Assembly: GCF_000143415.4 (NCBI RefSeq) | Contig: NW_003314285.1 | Coordinates: 469,469 to 533,468 of the forward strand | Source: Selaginella moellendorffii | Taxonomy: Eukaryota; Streptophyta; Lycopodiopsida; Selaginellales; Selaginellaceae | Length of the DNA: 64,000 nucleotides | Reading direction: 5' to 3' | Shown: one piece after another, positions 1-12,093 of the stretch | Layout of the letters: the number at the start of each line of letters is the position of its first letter | How positions within the stretch are numbered: the first letter of the stretch is position 1 | The notes under the pieces: model-generated | The model's input: the letters and a program-made list of their open reading frames with translations, nothing else | What the model was told of the DNA's origin: nothing | Database searches by the model: none | Program-made: the position numbers and the translations under genes

Positions 1-892
1 GCCCCCAGAAAGCATAAGTTTTACAAACAGTGCCCAGCAAATACCGCAACCAGGTACCTGCCACCTTTCTGTTCCACGAGAATGACAGGGGGGCCTGTTA
101 TTTCCAGCTCAGGAAACGAGACAGCTACTGAGCTAAATATATCATGTGCTCCAGAGCTTCTCCTATTTCAGGCAAAAAGACCACTAGACCCCACCCCATA
201 CATGTGGTGCTTTGGGGCATTTGTGAGTAGCAGATGCCGAGTGTTGGCATTTGCATGGCATGTGCACATGGATGTGTCCGGTGTATGCGAGGCTCTTATT
301 CGTTGCCGTCGAACAATACGCATCTGACACGACCCAGACACACATCAAACTCTGCCTCCTTTGGGTGCTTGATCCTTGAGGGATTGCTTGATCTCCCAGA
401 GTGCAAGGTCCAAGCAAGGAAGTACGCCATGACTGATGTATTTCTCGGTGTTGTTGGATCTTAAAAATGGCTGTGCTTTTGAGTTCCTGGCAAGGAATTG
501 TATTCTCTTACGAATGAATCTTTGGTGTTTTTTCACAATCCATCTATCCAAACACAATGTTGTTATTGCATTTGCATATTCCTTTCAAAAGTACAAAGAA
601 TGTGAAGCCATTTCAAGGCATCACACAACAATGTATGGGCGACAATGCGTTCAGAAAAATTCATAGCTAAGTTGGTCACACAATGTTACCAGGAGTTCTT
701 TATAGCTGCCTCGCTCCGCAATTCTTACTGCCTTTCAAAGCGCAAACCCCAGCACTGTTTGTCTCTCGCCCCAGCATTTGCCCCATGGGGGCATAAGTCT
801 TACAAATATTTAGCAAATGCCGCACCGGGTGCCTACCACCTTTCTGTTGTGTGGGAATGACAAAGGGGCCCTTGTATTTCCAGCCCAGGAAA
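1..892. repeat. Diverged direct repeat pair
   Basis: Bases about 1-118 and about 783-892 are similar in the same orientation. Both carry a GGCATAAGT-like start, the block CCACCTTTCTGTT, then GGAATGACA or GAATGACA, a run of G, and TATTTCCAGC ending in CAGGAAA. Identity by eye is roughly three quarters. About 660 bases lie between them with no convincing gene. The arrangement could be the ends of an old element or a plain tandem duplication; no terminal TG...CA or target duplication could be fixed. Confidence 0.55.
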
Positions 893-1685
893 AAATAACT
901 GATAAAAATTACCCGAGTTAATTTTATATTTTAAGCAAAAACATCTCTAGTAGATTTGCATCCATGGCCTGAGGACCTAGAGGCGCAAAGTCTGAAGGGT
1001 TGATCAATGAGAGTGCTCTGCGTTGTTGTGAAGATGACCGTTGAGATCTATTTTCAAATATTCTGGACTGCTTTATTTTTTCGATGAAATGTAGTATGTT
1101 CTTGGGAGGATCTTGGCGGTGATGGCGTTCAAACCGGTCCTATAGGCTCAGGGCACAGGCCAGGTATGTCTCTCCACAGCCTTGATGGCAGGCACAGCTT
1201 GGATGGAATTTAGACTTCCGGAGAGATTCCAAAATCATAGAGACGTGCTAAAGCTACTAAGGTAACACGGAAGCTACTACAAGGAAGAAGAGATGGAATT
1301 CTCTTTGTAACAGGTTGTTGGATCGTCACCTTCTACCTTCTAACTGTCGCCCAAGTCCGAGGGAGACCATAAAAAGCCATGCACACCTTTCCCAGAGTCA
1401 CTATAAAATTGACGCACATCCTTCCTTCTCTTCTCGACTGCCAGGCAATTAAATCAACTTTATTTTTGGGTAAACTTTGAATATACAAACACTTTTGGTC
1501 CCTGTTCCAACCAGATTAACGCTCCAATCTCACAGCCACCTATCCGATTGAGATGAGGCAGAGATTAATGTTGTGATTGGAAGGCAAGCAAGGGATGTGT
1601 TGTGACACGAGAGGTAAAAAAGAAAGATAGGTTCCAGAGTTTTCTTCGCAACTCTAGATCATAAGTATGTTTTACATAAGAACCT
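893..1685. other. Intergenic, nothing recognised
   Basis: About 800 bases without a convincing open frame, RNA gene or repeat. The right end is the 3' flank of the minus-strand hydrolase gene. Confidence 0.6.
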
Positions 1686-2681
1686 TTATTTGCCATGGTC
1701 TGCAAACCAGTCAAAAGTCCTTTCCAGTGGCACACTAGTCATCTCGTGGTACGCATAAGCTGCATTGAGCTCCTCCTGAATGTGATGCTCCCACTTCTTC
1801 AGGCTCACAGGAAAAGCATTCCTTCGGTCGAGAACAGCCCGGCAAACCAACCTCCGTCCATCGCTCCTCATGAAATCGTTCTCGTCTAGGATCCCCGCCT
1901 CTTTGAGCGCCTGATAGATCTTTCGTGAAGCTTCATCACCAACCCCGGGAATCCTGTCGCTCAAGAGCTGAGGCGTCACTGGCAATGCCAAACACTGGAT
2001 CTCTTCAGTCCCCACCCCCTTCTCCTTCAGCAACTTCATGGACCGGGCCACTCCAATCGCTCGCCGCTCGTCCCTGGGCATGTGAGCGAAGAGCGTCGCC
2101 GGATAGTCGCGATCGAAATCCATCACCTCGAAGTGTCCCTCGGAGATCATCAAAACCGTGGCGTTGAATCGCAGCCGGAGCGCGAGAGTGGAGACGAAGT
2201 AGCCACCGGAGGAGGCACCCAATGCGAAGATTGGGAGGCCATCGAGGCGGTTCTCGCGGATCCAGCCCTGGAGAATCGACACCACTTTCCCCGTGTCGGC
2301 CTGGCGATCCCAGCAGGTATTCGTGCTGGAGATAGCGATCACGGCATACCTGGACTCCAGCGCCTTGAGAACGTAGAGGCGATCCTCTGGAAGACCGATG
2401 CAGTGAGGGCAATTAGGGCTCTTGTCCCAGAAGAACGTGGCCCTGCAGTGGCAGCCGTGAGCCAGGAAGAGGATCGCGCGAGCCGGTCGCGGCGGCATCT
2501 GCCAGAGGAACTCGCTGCCATGCTTGCTCCCGAGGATTGGAAGAAGCTCCACACTCCTGCTGCTGTGGCCGCGGCTGCGAGAGGGAAAGATCGAGGAGAG
2601 AAAGATTAGGAGGAGGAGGGCGCCAAAGACACAAAGCACGAGCTGCCGCCATCGAAGGAAGAGCAACGCGCTCGCCCGCAT
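1686..2681 (-). CDS. Membrane-anchored alpha/beta hydrolase-like protein
   Basis: A single uninterrupted frame of 331 residues. Residues about 12-31 form one strongly hydrophobic segment, so the protein is probably a type II membrane protein or carries an uncleaved signal anchor. The rest looks like an alpha/beta hydrolase: a strand followed by AHGCH at about 74-78 (oxyanion region) and LGASSGG at about 154-160, which gives the GxSxG nucleophile elbow with Ser157. The family is present in plants but has no settled substrate. The acidic and histidine members of the triad cannot be assigned with certainty; candidates lie in the C-terminal third, which ends in ADHGK. No intron is needed. Neighbour on the same strand is a SAUR gene 257 bases upstream. 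Confidence 0.75.
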   Translation of the reverse strand: MRASALLFLRWRQLVLCVFGALLLLIFLSSIFPSRSRGHSSRSVELLPILGSKHGSEFLWQMPPRPARAILFLAHGCHCRATFFWDKSPNCPHCIGLPEDRLYVLKALESRYAVIAISSTNTCWDRQADTGKVVSILQGWIRENRLDGLPIFALGASSGGYFVSTLALRLRFNATVLMISEGHFEVMDFDRDYPATLFAHMPRDERRAIGVARSMKLLKEKGVGTEEIQCLALPVTPQLLSDRIPGVGDEASRKIYQALKEAGILDENDFMRSDGRRLVCRAVLDRRNAFPVSLKKWEHHIQEELNAAYAYHEMTSVPLERTFDWFADHGK

Positions 2682-2938
2682 GAAAGCCCTACATTTTGAA
2701 AATTTAGGGCAGATCTACAAAGGGAGAATTTTCGGAGAATTTGAGATCAAATCTCTTGTTTTCCACGGCCATCAAATCTTTTAAGCTGGTGAGATTGGCA
2801 AAGTTTTCCTCTGTTTTCAGCTAATCAGTCAGTGATGATGAGCAATATGCTGCAATGGAAATTCTAATTGATTGCAAGGAAATAAGAAAAAACTCCAAAC
2901 CACTGTAGAAATGTTGCAATTCTAATTTTCCTTTTATA

Positions 2939-3316
2939 TCACATGAGAACTGTGAGACCAATTGGCCCCCTGGGAAATTTCACTCGTTGCAACAATATTT
3001 CACTCTCAATCCTCTCTAAAACTCTGTAAAACACGAGAATGTTACATGGCAAGTGCATTGCCCCATAGTGGGTGTAGCCAAATTCTTCCTCCGATTTTTT
3101 AAGAAGCTCCTGGAAGAGAGGATGGTTGAGATAAGAAATTGGAATCACAAATCTCCTCCCTTCCTCGCCCACATAAACAGCCAACGATCCCTTTGGAACA
3201 TCCGATGGTGGAGAGGATTTCCTTCGCAAGTAGCTTGTGCTGCGATTTCTTGTAAAGCCTGTGTTGGGATCCAAGGAATCATGGTGGCTGTGGCTCCTTC
3301 GTAAGATTGAGACCAT
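2939..3316 (-). CDS. SAUR family protein (auxin-responsive)
   Basis: The 125-residue product carries the SAUR core: DVPKGSLAVYVG, then RRFVIPISYLNHPLFQELL, then EEFGY and a hydrophobic end. SAUR proteins are plant-specific small regulators, some of which inhibit PP2C.D phosphatases and so promote proton pumping and cell expansion. The open frame continues upstream for 65 codons from a further ATG at 3511, but the added part is unlike any SAUR leader, so I chose the ATG at 3316, next to the basic MVSILRR start. Intronless, as is usual for the family. A second SAUR gene lies at 61.6 kb in this window and is not a close copy. Confidence 0.88.
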   Translation of the reverse strand: MVSILRRSHSHHDSLDPNTGFTRNRSTSYLRRKSSPPSDVPKGSLAVYVGEEGRRFVIPISYLNHPLFQELLKKSEEEFGYTHYGAMHLPCNILVFYRVLERIESEILLQRVKFPRGPIGLTVLM

Positions 3317-4411
3317 CTTCTCCCTTCTTCTTCTCTGGATGCCCGGGGAAAGAAGAACTACAGTGAAGATACAACCCCTAGAAAAGAAATTGGATGTGTG
3401 TTTGAAGCTTACAAGCTTTAATTCTTTCTCTCGAGCCGGCCACTCGCGATTTGAGGGAAGAATTTGAGGGGAGAAATTGTGAAGAGACTCAATTTTAGAA
3501 GCAATCCACAATACACTAGAAAGCCAAGCCTTAAATTATATACCAAATGAAAGTTGGATTAATATGACTCTTTCAAACTGTGTTGCAAAGCTATAGCGTG
3601 GAGCCATTAAATGCACTACGTTGGGGAGAATTCCGTGTTTGACCATATCAATCGTAGGCGACACGTAGGTATATTCGGTTGGACGGTGTGAATAGTGGTC
3701 CAGGTTTCACTCGTGGCCACGGCCGTACAAGTACCTCTCTTGTCCTTTCTTACCTTTGGCCTTTCCAACCAATCGAACCCCACCAACTGGCGCTTGGCAC
3801 ATTGATAGTGCGGGGGGACACTTGTTGACTTCTGGCAGACAAAAGATCCCCCTGGAAGGTTCTAATGCGCTTCATACAATAAAAAAGGCGGAAAAATCGG
3901 GTGATTTGTGATTATGTTGGTATAATGTTAAGAATATAGTTATGGCTATAATTTTATTGTGTGTGCATTATTATTCCACAATTCATGGAGATATCGGATA
4001 TGATTCCAGCCACTTGCAACTTTGCAAACCAAAGTTTTCCACAATCGTTAGGTCAAGACGACGCAGTACAAGCTGTAGCTATGGTGGCACTGGTGGAGTC
4101 TTTTGCGCGATAGGGGCAATGCTGGTGACGACTTCTCCAACCAGGTGTGTTAGAGCTACTCCAGATCATTGCCGCCCTGGAAATCCTCCTTGTTGGTCTC
4201 GCGAGGCTTTTGGCTTGACTATGGAAAATCGTCCACTCCGTCACTTCCTGTCCGTATACGCTGCTGCCCTAGCGACAGGAGGAACTAGAGCGCTCAAAAA
4301 GTATGGAACACGGCGGAGCTCTAGCTCACTGAGCAGCGATCTCCACTCCATTTCGCGAGGATGGTTTAGCGATTTTGGGCTTGGTGAGCGAATTCTACTC
4401 TCTTGGCGAAG
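3317..4411. promoter_or_regulatory. Divergent intergenic region between SAUR and ABCA
   Basis: About 1.1 kb between the start codons of the minus-strand SAUR and the plus-strand ABCA gene, so it holds both promoters. No clear TATA box could be assigned to either gene and no repeat was seen. Open frames here are short and out of phase with any known domain. Confidence 0.4.
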
Positions 4412-7400
4412 ATGGTTGAGCAGCAGCGATCTAGCTGGTGGCTGCAATTTGCTGCGCTCACCCGAAAGTGTTGGAAGGTGCTGCTCCACAGGAAGATCTC
4501 CCTCGCGGCTTATGTGTTTGCTCCTCCCCTCGCGGTGATAGTACTCTATATCCTCTTCTCCACCGTTGCGCTCGATGACTCCGACTTGAAGAACGACGAC
4601 CGGCTCCAGAGCGTTCCCGATGGCTTGACTCGCTGCGTTGTTGTGGATGCTCGAGGAAACCGGATGGAGCTCAAGAGCTTCTCAGCACCGAACTCGTCCC
4701 AATCTCTCCAGCACTGTATCACGATTGGATTTGTTTCTGACGCTGGAAACAACGCGAAAGTCGTCATGCAACAGGTGAAAGTCTGTCCTTTCTTTCATTT
4801 TTTCTTTCCTCGATCTCGCTAAGCTAGTTTGATCTTGTTCTTAGGTGGCCAACTCGGTGGGCCTTGAGTATGGTGTTGACGTGGTGGAGTTCCCCAGCAA
4901 CCAGAGAATGTCCGAGTTTATGTGGAAGAATCCCGGCCATGTCGATCTCGCTGTCTCTTTTTTCCCGGACAACTTCCACGCTTATGATGTCTGGATGAAC
5001 AGAAGCTACACGAGAGCCTACGGATTCGGTGCTCTCAAGAAACTGGATCCATTTCTCAAGTCACAAGGTCTATCTGGCAGGCTGCTCACACTCCAAAAAT
5101 CTCTCGATACTGCTATTATTTCGACATCATCCCGAGGCCAACAGCGTTTCTCGTTGCAAGTGAGCATTGCTTTCTATGTTTCTTTTGTTTGTAACACTTT
5201 GCTACGCAGGTTGGAGCTTTCACTGACATTAGAAGCGACGAGAAAATCTCCAGAGAATCGAATGTTGGTGCCGGGCAAGAGACCGGATGTGACGAACCTA
5301 CGTATCGGGTGAGAACTCAAGTCGTGATTGGTTTCATGGGAGGCACCTTGATAGCAACTGGAGTTGGGATCTCGACTATTGTGGTATGATGCAAAGCTTC
5401 TTTTTTTCCTCGAGAATACTTTTACGAGTTTGTAAATTTTTCTTTTTTCAGGTGATAATGATCCTTGCTTCGGAGAAACAAAAGCGATTGATTGGAAAAC
5501 TACGTCAGATGGGGCTGCAAGAAAGCGCACACATTGCTTCTTGGACGATCGCGTTTCTTTTGCTCTCGTTTGTGAGTTCCCTGCTTACGGTGATTATCAT
5601 GAAGCTCGTTTCGGGATCACACCAGCTCTTCGCCTTCAAATACACTTCATTTGGTGTAAGTTTATCCTTGAGTTCTTGCAAACGAAACTTACCTTGTTTT
5701 CCCAGGTGCTTTTTGTAACTCTCTACGCTTTTCAAATAGCCATGATCGGGGTAGCGCTGATTGTTGCGGCGCTCTTTACAAAGCCCGTGTGGATCATGAC
5801 AGTTTCGTCCCTGATTTTCTTGGGGATACTCTTCTCGACAATGACGATGAACCTTACTAGTTTGACCATGGGCATGTGAGTTCTTGCTTTTGTGCAATGG
5901 TTGTCGTTTTTAATCCTTTCTATGTTTGGTGATAACAGGTTTGGCGTTGATGTGTCTGGGAATTGCGTGAGAATGGACAATCCTTACAGTGGATTCTGGG
6001 CTCCTCACAAAGCTACTCACTTCATGGAGTTTGTTATTTTCTGGTTTCCGTGGATAAGTTACGGACGGATAGTTCTAGAAATGTATGCAACCACGATCTA
6101 CGGCAGGAAAAGTTTTTCATTCCATGGTAAGCTGTAGTCCTTCCCTCATGATTTTCTTTTAACATGACAATATGTGATAGATCTCCAATCTACGATGCAT
6201 TATTTAAAGTCCGGCAGCGAGGTGGCCACTGTATATTCAGCACCATCTCTTCTTGCTTCTGTGTTTCTGATGCTTGGTCTTTGGATCGTCAGCGTCCCAC
6301 TAGCATGGTACCTTTCACAGGTTTTTATTTGTTCCTTCTTTTTTCCATTGTTTTGTGTTTTATAAGTTGGTTATTTTGCTCTAGGCTCTTGCTGGAAGAA
6401 CAAACGGAAGAAGAAGTTGGAGGTTTCCTTTTCAAAGGGGATACTGGGGATACACTGCGGCTGCTGGATCATACACTCGAGGTGACACATTTGCTGAAGA
6501 GAGGCAAAAGTCGCAGCAAGAAAACTCTTTGCGAATCCTAAAAATGTCAAAGAGCTACAAACGTGGAACTGCTCTACGCGAAGTTTCGGTGACAATGAAC
6601 AACGGAGAAGTTTTTGTTCTCCTTGGCCACAATGGTACGCACTTTAATATGGATAGTTAATTCTCACTGACTTTCCGTAATTCTTGTAGGTGCTGGAAAG
6701 TCGACTCTGATTAACGTTTTAACTGGCTTGACGGATGCAACTTATGGAGAAGCTTATTTCAGAGGCTACAGTTTCTCAACAGACATGGCACAGATTCAAG
6801 CAGTGTGTGGAATTTGTCCTCAGTTTGACGCTCTTTGGGATGAGCTGAACGCGGAAGAGCACTTGTACGTGTGTGCTGCCATGCAGGTATATAATGTTTT
6901 CATTCCCAAGATGAAACTTTCAATCTTTACTTTTCATATTTTCTACAGGGTCTTCACGGGAAGTACGCTGCTGAAGAAATCAAACGTGTTCTTGCAGCAG
7001 TGGATCTTTCAGAGGAGGGTAAAAACATGACAACTACCTTCTCTGGAGGCATGAAGCGAAGGCTATCAGTTTGCATGTCCGTGCTGGGTGACCGTCGTAA
7101 ACTTATCTTCCTGGACGAGGTAAAAGCTTAAGTGTTTTTGCGTCCAAGTAGACAGGATTGATGATTTCCGTTGCAGCCAACCACAGGCGTTGATACAATA
7201 AACAAGAAACGAATCTGGGAGCTCATTGAGAAGGTCAAAGAAGAAAAGATAGTGGTTTTAACAACACACAACATGGAGGAGGCCGACGCTCTTGGAGATA
7301 AAATCGCAATTTTGCACCAAGGAACTCTCAAAGCCGTTGGTTCATCTCTATTCTTGAAGGTCAGTGTGTTTTTCTTGATCCAGGCAATGCTGGTTCCTTA

Positions 7401-10400
7401 TTTATCTTACTACTTTCCAGAAAGAGTTTGGTTCTGGTTATCAGATCTCTTTGCTTCTAGCCTCTCCCGAAGACGCGCCGGAAGTCGAGGCTATTGTCAA
7501 ACGCGTTCTTCCGGGATCAAAAATTGTCCAGTCCGCGGCTGGAAACTTGAAGGTTTCACTTAACCACAACACAGCACTAGCCATTCCAAAACTTTTAACC
7601 GAGCTCAGAGTGAGGCTACCCGGGAGAGAGAAAAGCGAGCCTCCGACTTCGTCCAAATATCTCAAAGAATGGGGTATCTCCAACACAACCCTGGAAGAAG
7701 TTTTTCTCCGGCTCAGCGCTCGAAACGACCACCAAGTGACTGAAGAGAACGAGAACGAGAGTCCCGATGTTGAGAAGCTGTGCCTTATGTGCGGGGTGAA
7801 AAGAGCCGACGTTGTTACTCTCTACACGCGCTCTGGGATTTCCGTCAAGGTACCAAATGCGGTGTGCTTAACGTGTGCTTTGGCAGAGCAAGCTCCAGCT
7901 ATGATGGACTCCATCGCAGAAGATGAGAACCACGAAAGCCAACCTTTAAACGAAAGTTACGAAGAGCTCACCGAGAGTTTTGGTCCGCCTCCAAACACTC
8001 AAGTCCGTGGTGAGAACCACGTAAACAATGGGGAAAATCAAAACGATCCAGCTCCAACGACAGTTACGAGCAACGCTGGGTTATTCCGATCGCAGATACG
8101 CGCGGTGTTATACAAAAACTTTCAGCTCAACTTGGCACAGAAGAAGGCCTTCGCTTTCTACTTTCTTACATTCGTGGTATACGTGCTACTCATGAAGCTT
8201 TTCGGAGGATCGATCTCCGGGACACGCCAGAGTTTCTCCGAGAACGTCTGTCCGGGAAGGAGCGATCTGGTTGACAGTGGCTACTGCAGCGCTCAAAACT
8301 TTGAAGCTGGTTTCTTCCACATTGATCTATCGTGGACTGCTCTCTCCTCAGCTCTCGCTCCAATGCTTCTCAACTCGACTTTAGATCCAAGCTCGAGGGT
8401 GGCAGTGACACCGGTGGTATGGTACTCTTCCCAAGGCGACCTCGATCTCAATTATACTTTCACTGGCAGCAACAAGTCTACGGTGGTGGCGCTCAAACAA
8501 ATTCAGAATCCAGATCCTAATGCTTTGTTCGTATCCGGACAGCAAGATCTCCAGAGAAAATCTGTCCGAGTCAGAGTTCCGTTCTGCTCATCCAACGCTC
8601 GAGCCAGTGACGGCGATCGAGTCTATATTGAAGACCTCTCCACGGCCACCGCAACTTATGATGCTTTGTTCCCGACTTCCGGCCTGGCCTGGTCGACTTA
8701 CTCGTCGGGAGGTTCTAGCGATCGTCATGTCGCAGCTACTGTGAGATACAAATCCAGGTTCCACTCGTACGACGCAACAAGGATTTGGATACGCATGAGA
8801 AACGTAACGTCTGGTTTGTGTGGCTTCTCCGGCAGCAGCAGCACTTACAAAGATCTCGCTCAGCTCTACACCGATCCATCCTCGACCTCCTCCTACATGG
8901 TCGCCTCAGTAGCTCCCTTCCTCGCGATGAATGCTATAAGCAACGGGCTAGCTTCCACGGCTGACAGCAATGCTCCAGCGATCACGGCCAGGCTTAGAGT
9001 TTATCCGGATCTCGAGTTCGCAGGCAACCGACAGGACGATGGTGTTTACAACCCGGCGACGCTCCTCTTCGCCATCATGGGACTGTCAACTTTCTTCCCT
9101 CTCTACGTCCGGAGGCTCGTCATGGAGCGTCAAACTGGACTCCTCCACTTGATGGTGATCGCTGGGATGAAACCATCGGCGTACTGGCTTGGAAACTATC
9201 TCTACGACTTCATCCTCTCAGTGATCGACGGGGTGGTGTTCTTCGTAATTGGAAGACTAGTCGGAAGTAGCTTCGTCCACGCCGATCCGCTCATGTCCGC
9301 TTTGATCATCTTGGCTTGGGCTCACGCTCTCAATGGCATGTCAACTTTCACGGCCGGGTTTTTCAGCAGCGTTCGAGCCGCGTCGCTCGTTGCGATCGGG
9401 ATCATCATCACTGCTGCTGGCTGCGTCTTCGTCAATGTGAAGTACAAGGATCAAAGTTCCATGCCTGCTGCAGCCGCCATCTTTCCACCCCTGGCTTTGG
9501 CTCGAATTCTCTATCTTCTCTTTGCTGGAGTGAGGCAAGGCGAGCTTATTACGGATATTGTGGTACTTCTTCTTGGCAGCACGCTGTTATACGTCGCTGG
9601 AGTGCTTGTCAACCAGGCTAGAGCGTCGCTCAATCCCTTCGGGTGCTTCTCTAGATTGTTCACGAGGGAAAATAACTTTTTGGACGAGGAAGCAAAACAA
9701 GATGGGACATCCGACTCCGAAGACATTGCTATGGAGGTGGACAAAGTTCGAAACGCTCAGCCTGGAGTACTGGCGATCAAGACACAAAACTTGAGGAAGA
9801 TTTATCCGGCCTCGAGCGGGAAGGGAGCCAAAGTAGCAGTGGACAATCTCACGCTCGGCTTGCAGTATGGTGAGATCTTTGGACTCCTAGGAGCAAATGG
9901 AGCAGGGAAAACTACAGCACTCTCGATGCTATCCGGCTCTCTCGCACCCTCGGCAGGAACTATAGAGATTGGAGGTAAAGTAATTACCGGGAAGAACGAG
10001 CTCTCTCCCAACCAGCTGAGCATCTGTCCTCAATCGGATGTCGTATGGAAGGATCTCTCGGTAAGAGAAAGCTTTCTCTTTTCCTCTTCAGTTTTAGCTT
10101 TGTTTATTTTTCCAGGTGTGGTCGCACTTCATGATATACGCTTATATCAAAGGCTTGAGTTCCGCGCAAGCTCGAGCTTCCATTCAGACAATCGCTGCCG
10201 AGCTTTCACTCAATGGCGACTCGTTTCACAAGAAAGCGTCGAGCTTATCTGGAGGTCAACTGCGTCGGCTCTCTTTCGGTGTTAGCCTCGTTGGGAGTCC
10301 CTCGATTCTACTCATGGACGAAATAACAACCGGTAAATCATCCTCTCAAAGCTTTCACTAATGCTTCAGCTTTCTTTTCCAGGCCTTGATCCTGTAAGTA

Positions 10401-10950
10401 GAACAACGATCTGGGATGTTGTAAACAAGCAATCCAATGCTGGACGCTTGATTCTACTCACAACACATTCCATGGTAATCAAGCAAACTTTCCAGCTCTC
10501 GATGGACTCTCAGAAACTTTCTTTTATGCAGGAAGAGGCTGATACTCTTTGCACCAGGATTGGTATCATGGCTCATGGGAAAATGAAGTGCCTTGGAGCT
10601 CCACTTCATCTCAAGAATCGTTACAGTAATGGCTACACTCTCACTGTTGTGATGCAGAAAGATGACCACGAGAGCTCCGAGACAATTGCTTCGCTGATCA
10701 AAAGAGCTGCTCCAGATGCCACTCTTGTCTACTCGTAAGTGTTGGTGCTTTTCTTTTTCTTTGGTTCTAACGTCCATCGTTCTATAGATGGCGCCGAGTT
10801 CGCAAGTTTTCCATCAAGATCTTCGATCTAAAGTATCTGTTCCAGTTGCTAGAAGACGATGCGAACAAACTCGAGCACGGGATTCGAGAGTGGCAGATCG
10901 AGCAAACGACACTTCAAGACGTTTTTCTGAAAGTCTCCGAGCACGAGTGA
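4412..10950 (+). CDS. Full-size ABCA-type ABC transporter
   Basis: Sixteen exons give one frame of 1889 residues: 4412-4774, 4845-5159, 5210-5383, 5452-5655, 5706-5875, 5939-6126, 6181-6320, 6385-6634, 6690-6886, 6949-7119, 7177-7359, 7421-10060, 10116-10332, 10383-10474, 10532-10734, 10788-10950. Every junction keeps phase. The order is TMD1-NBD1-TMD2-NBD2. NBD1 has Walker A GHNGAGKST (about 599-607), signature FSGGMKRR and Walker B IFLDEPTTG. NBD2 has GANGAGKTT (about 1610), LSGGQLRR and LLMDEITTG, with Ile where Pro is usual. ABCA proteins move lipids or related substrates across membranes. Plants have mostly half-size ABCA members and a full-size ABCA1 of similar length. The large exon 12 encodes a linker with two CxxC pairs (see findings). 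The first ATG is taken from a TTG-led frame. Confidence 0.9.
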
Positions 10951-11047
10951 GCTTGCATATCTGCTATATTATAGAAGAAGAGCCCGAGACCAGGCTTCAT
11001 TGTTTACAGTCTCGTTGTTTCTCTCGCAAACGAGTAGTTCGTCCCTG

Positions 11048-11756
11048 TTAGCTATACGTTTTGGACAGCTCCGACGAGCTCGGCCGGAACAAGAACTTCG
11101 CAAAACTGTAAAGTGTCAGCACAACGCTCTGTGTCCACCAGAGGAAGAGCAGAAAAAGGGCAATCCCCACCACTCCGATGGAGAAGCACGAGAACACCAC
11201 AAACCCGAGAAGTGCCGTCCACCACGAGAAGCAGAGATGGAGGATGGAGATCGGTAGAAAGACGAGTAAGACGACGCTGGCGGCGATTAGCTTCCCGAGC
11301 TCCCAGAGCTTGCGCTCCAAAACACCAGGAACGTTAGCACCTGGAATGGATGGATGAAACAATGGAAGTTAGATCCTAGAACCGAAAGAATCACACAAGA
11401 ACAAGCGTACCTCTAAGCTGGAACAAGTTGGTCGGTGACTGCAAGAGTAGTGAGAAAATCCTTCCAGTTCTTCCTGGTGGCGACGGCGGGGAAATTAAAG
11501 TCGATGTTGTTGGTTGTGTCGAGAGTGATCCTCCCAGAGCGTGGAGAAGGATGTAGTTCTTTGGAAAGTGGTGGATTCCTCGCCACTTGGACAGCGCTCG
11601 GCATTCCGGGCATCGAAACCTCGGCAGCGAGGAGCTGACGACGAGGCGCTCCACACACAACTGGCAAACGGTGTGTCCACAGCACAAGAGCCTGGGCGTG
11701 TGCGATCCATCGTTGAAGAACTCCAGGCAAACCGGGCACTCTAGGGGGCCTAGCAT
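11048..11756 (-). CDS. RING-HC membrane E3 ubiquitin ligase-like protein
   Basis: Two exons, 11411-11756 and 11048-11340, joined in phase 1, give 212 residues. The N-terminus is a C3HC4 RING finger starting CPVCLEFF, with CCGHTVCQLC and FRCPECR following. The C-terminal third has two hydrophobic helices separated by a short turn (ending near SVVLTLYSFAKFL). This order, N-terminal RING plus paired C-terminal membrane helices, is that of small membrane E3 ligases such as the RNF152/RNF182 group and plant relatives. It probably passes ubiquitin from an E2 to membrane-linked targets; the substrate is unknown. It is convergent with the ABCA gene, with only 97 bases between the two stop codons. Confidence 0.85.
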
Positions 11757-12093
11757 GGTTCTCCTCTCAGCATGTTGGATTTCAACTGGATTGAAGGAAA
11801 GAGAGAACGATCGCTCGATTGGAAGAGCCCTAGGCTGCTTGTTTTACCTCGATCAATACCGGATCATCAGCCACGTCCAAATGCGGTGCCCCATTCTCGG
11901 AGGCGCATCATTCCTCTCGCGCATGGATCGGATCAGATCAAAACGCTCCCTGCCAAATTAGGGCTCATCAAGATGCTCAGCGAATATACCCCATTTTCAT
12001 CTTGAACAAATGCCGACCGTCGGATGCAAATCTTGGAAAACAATCGTGGCCGTTGAGATTCTTTAAGGAGACATGCAAAACAAAAACAAATGA

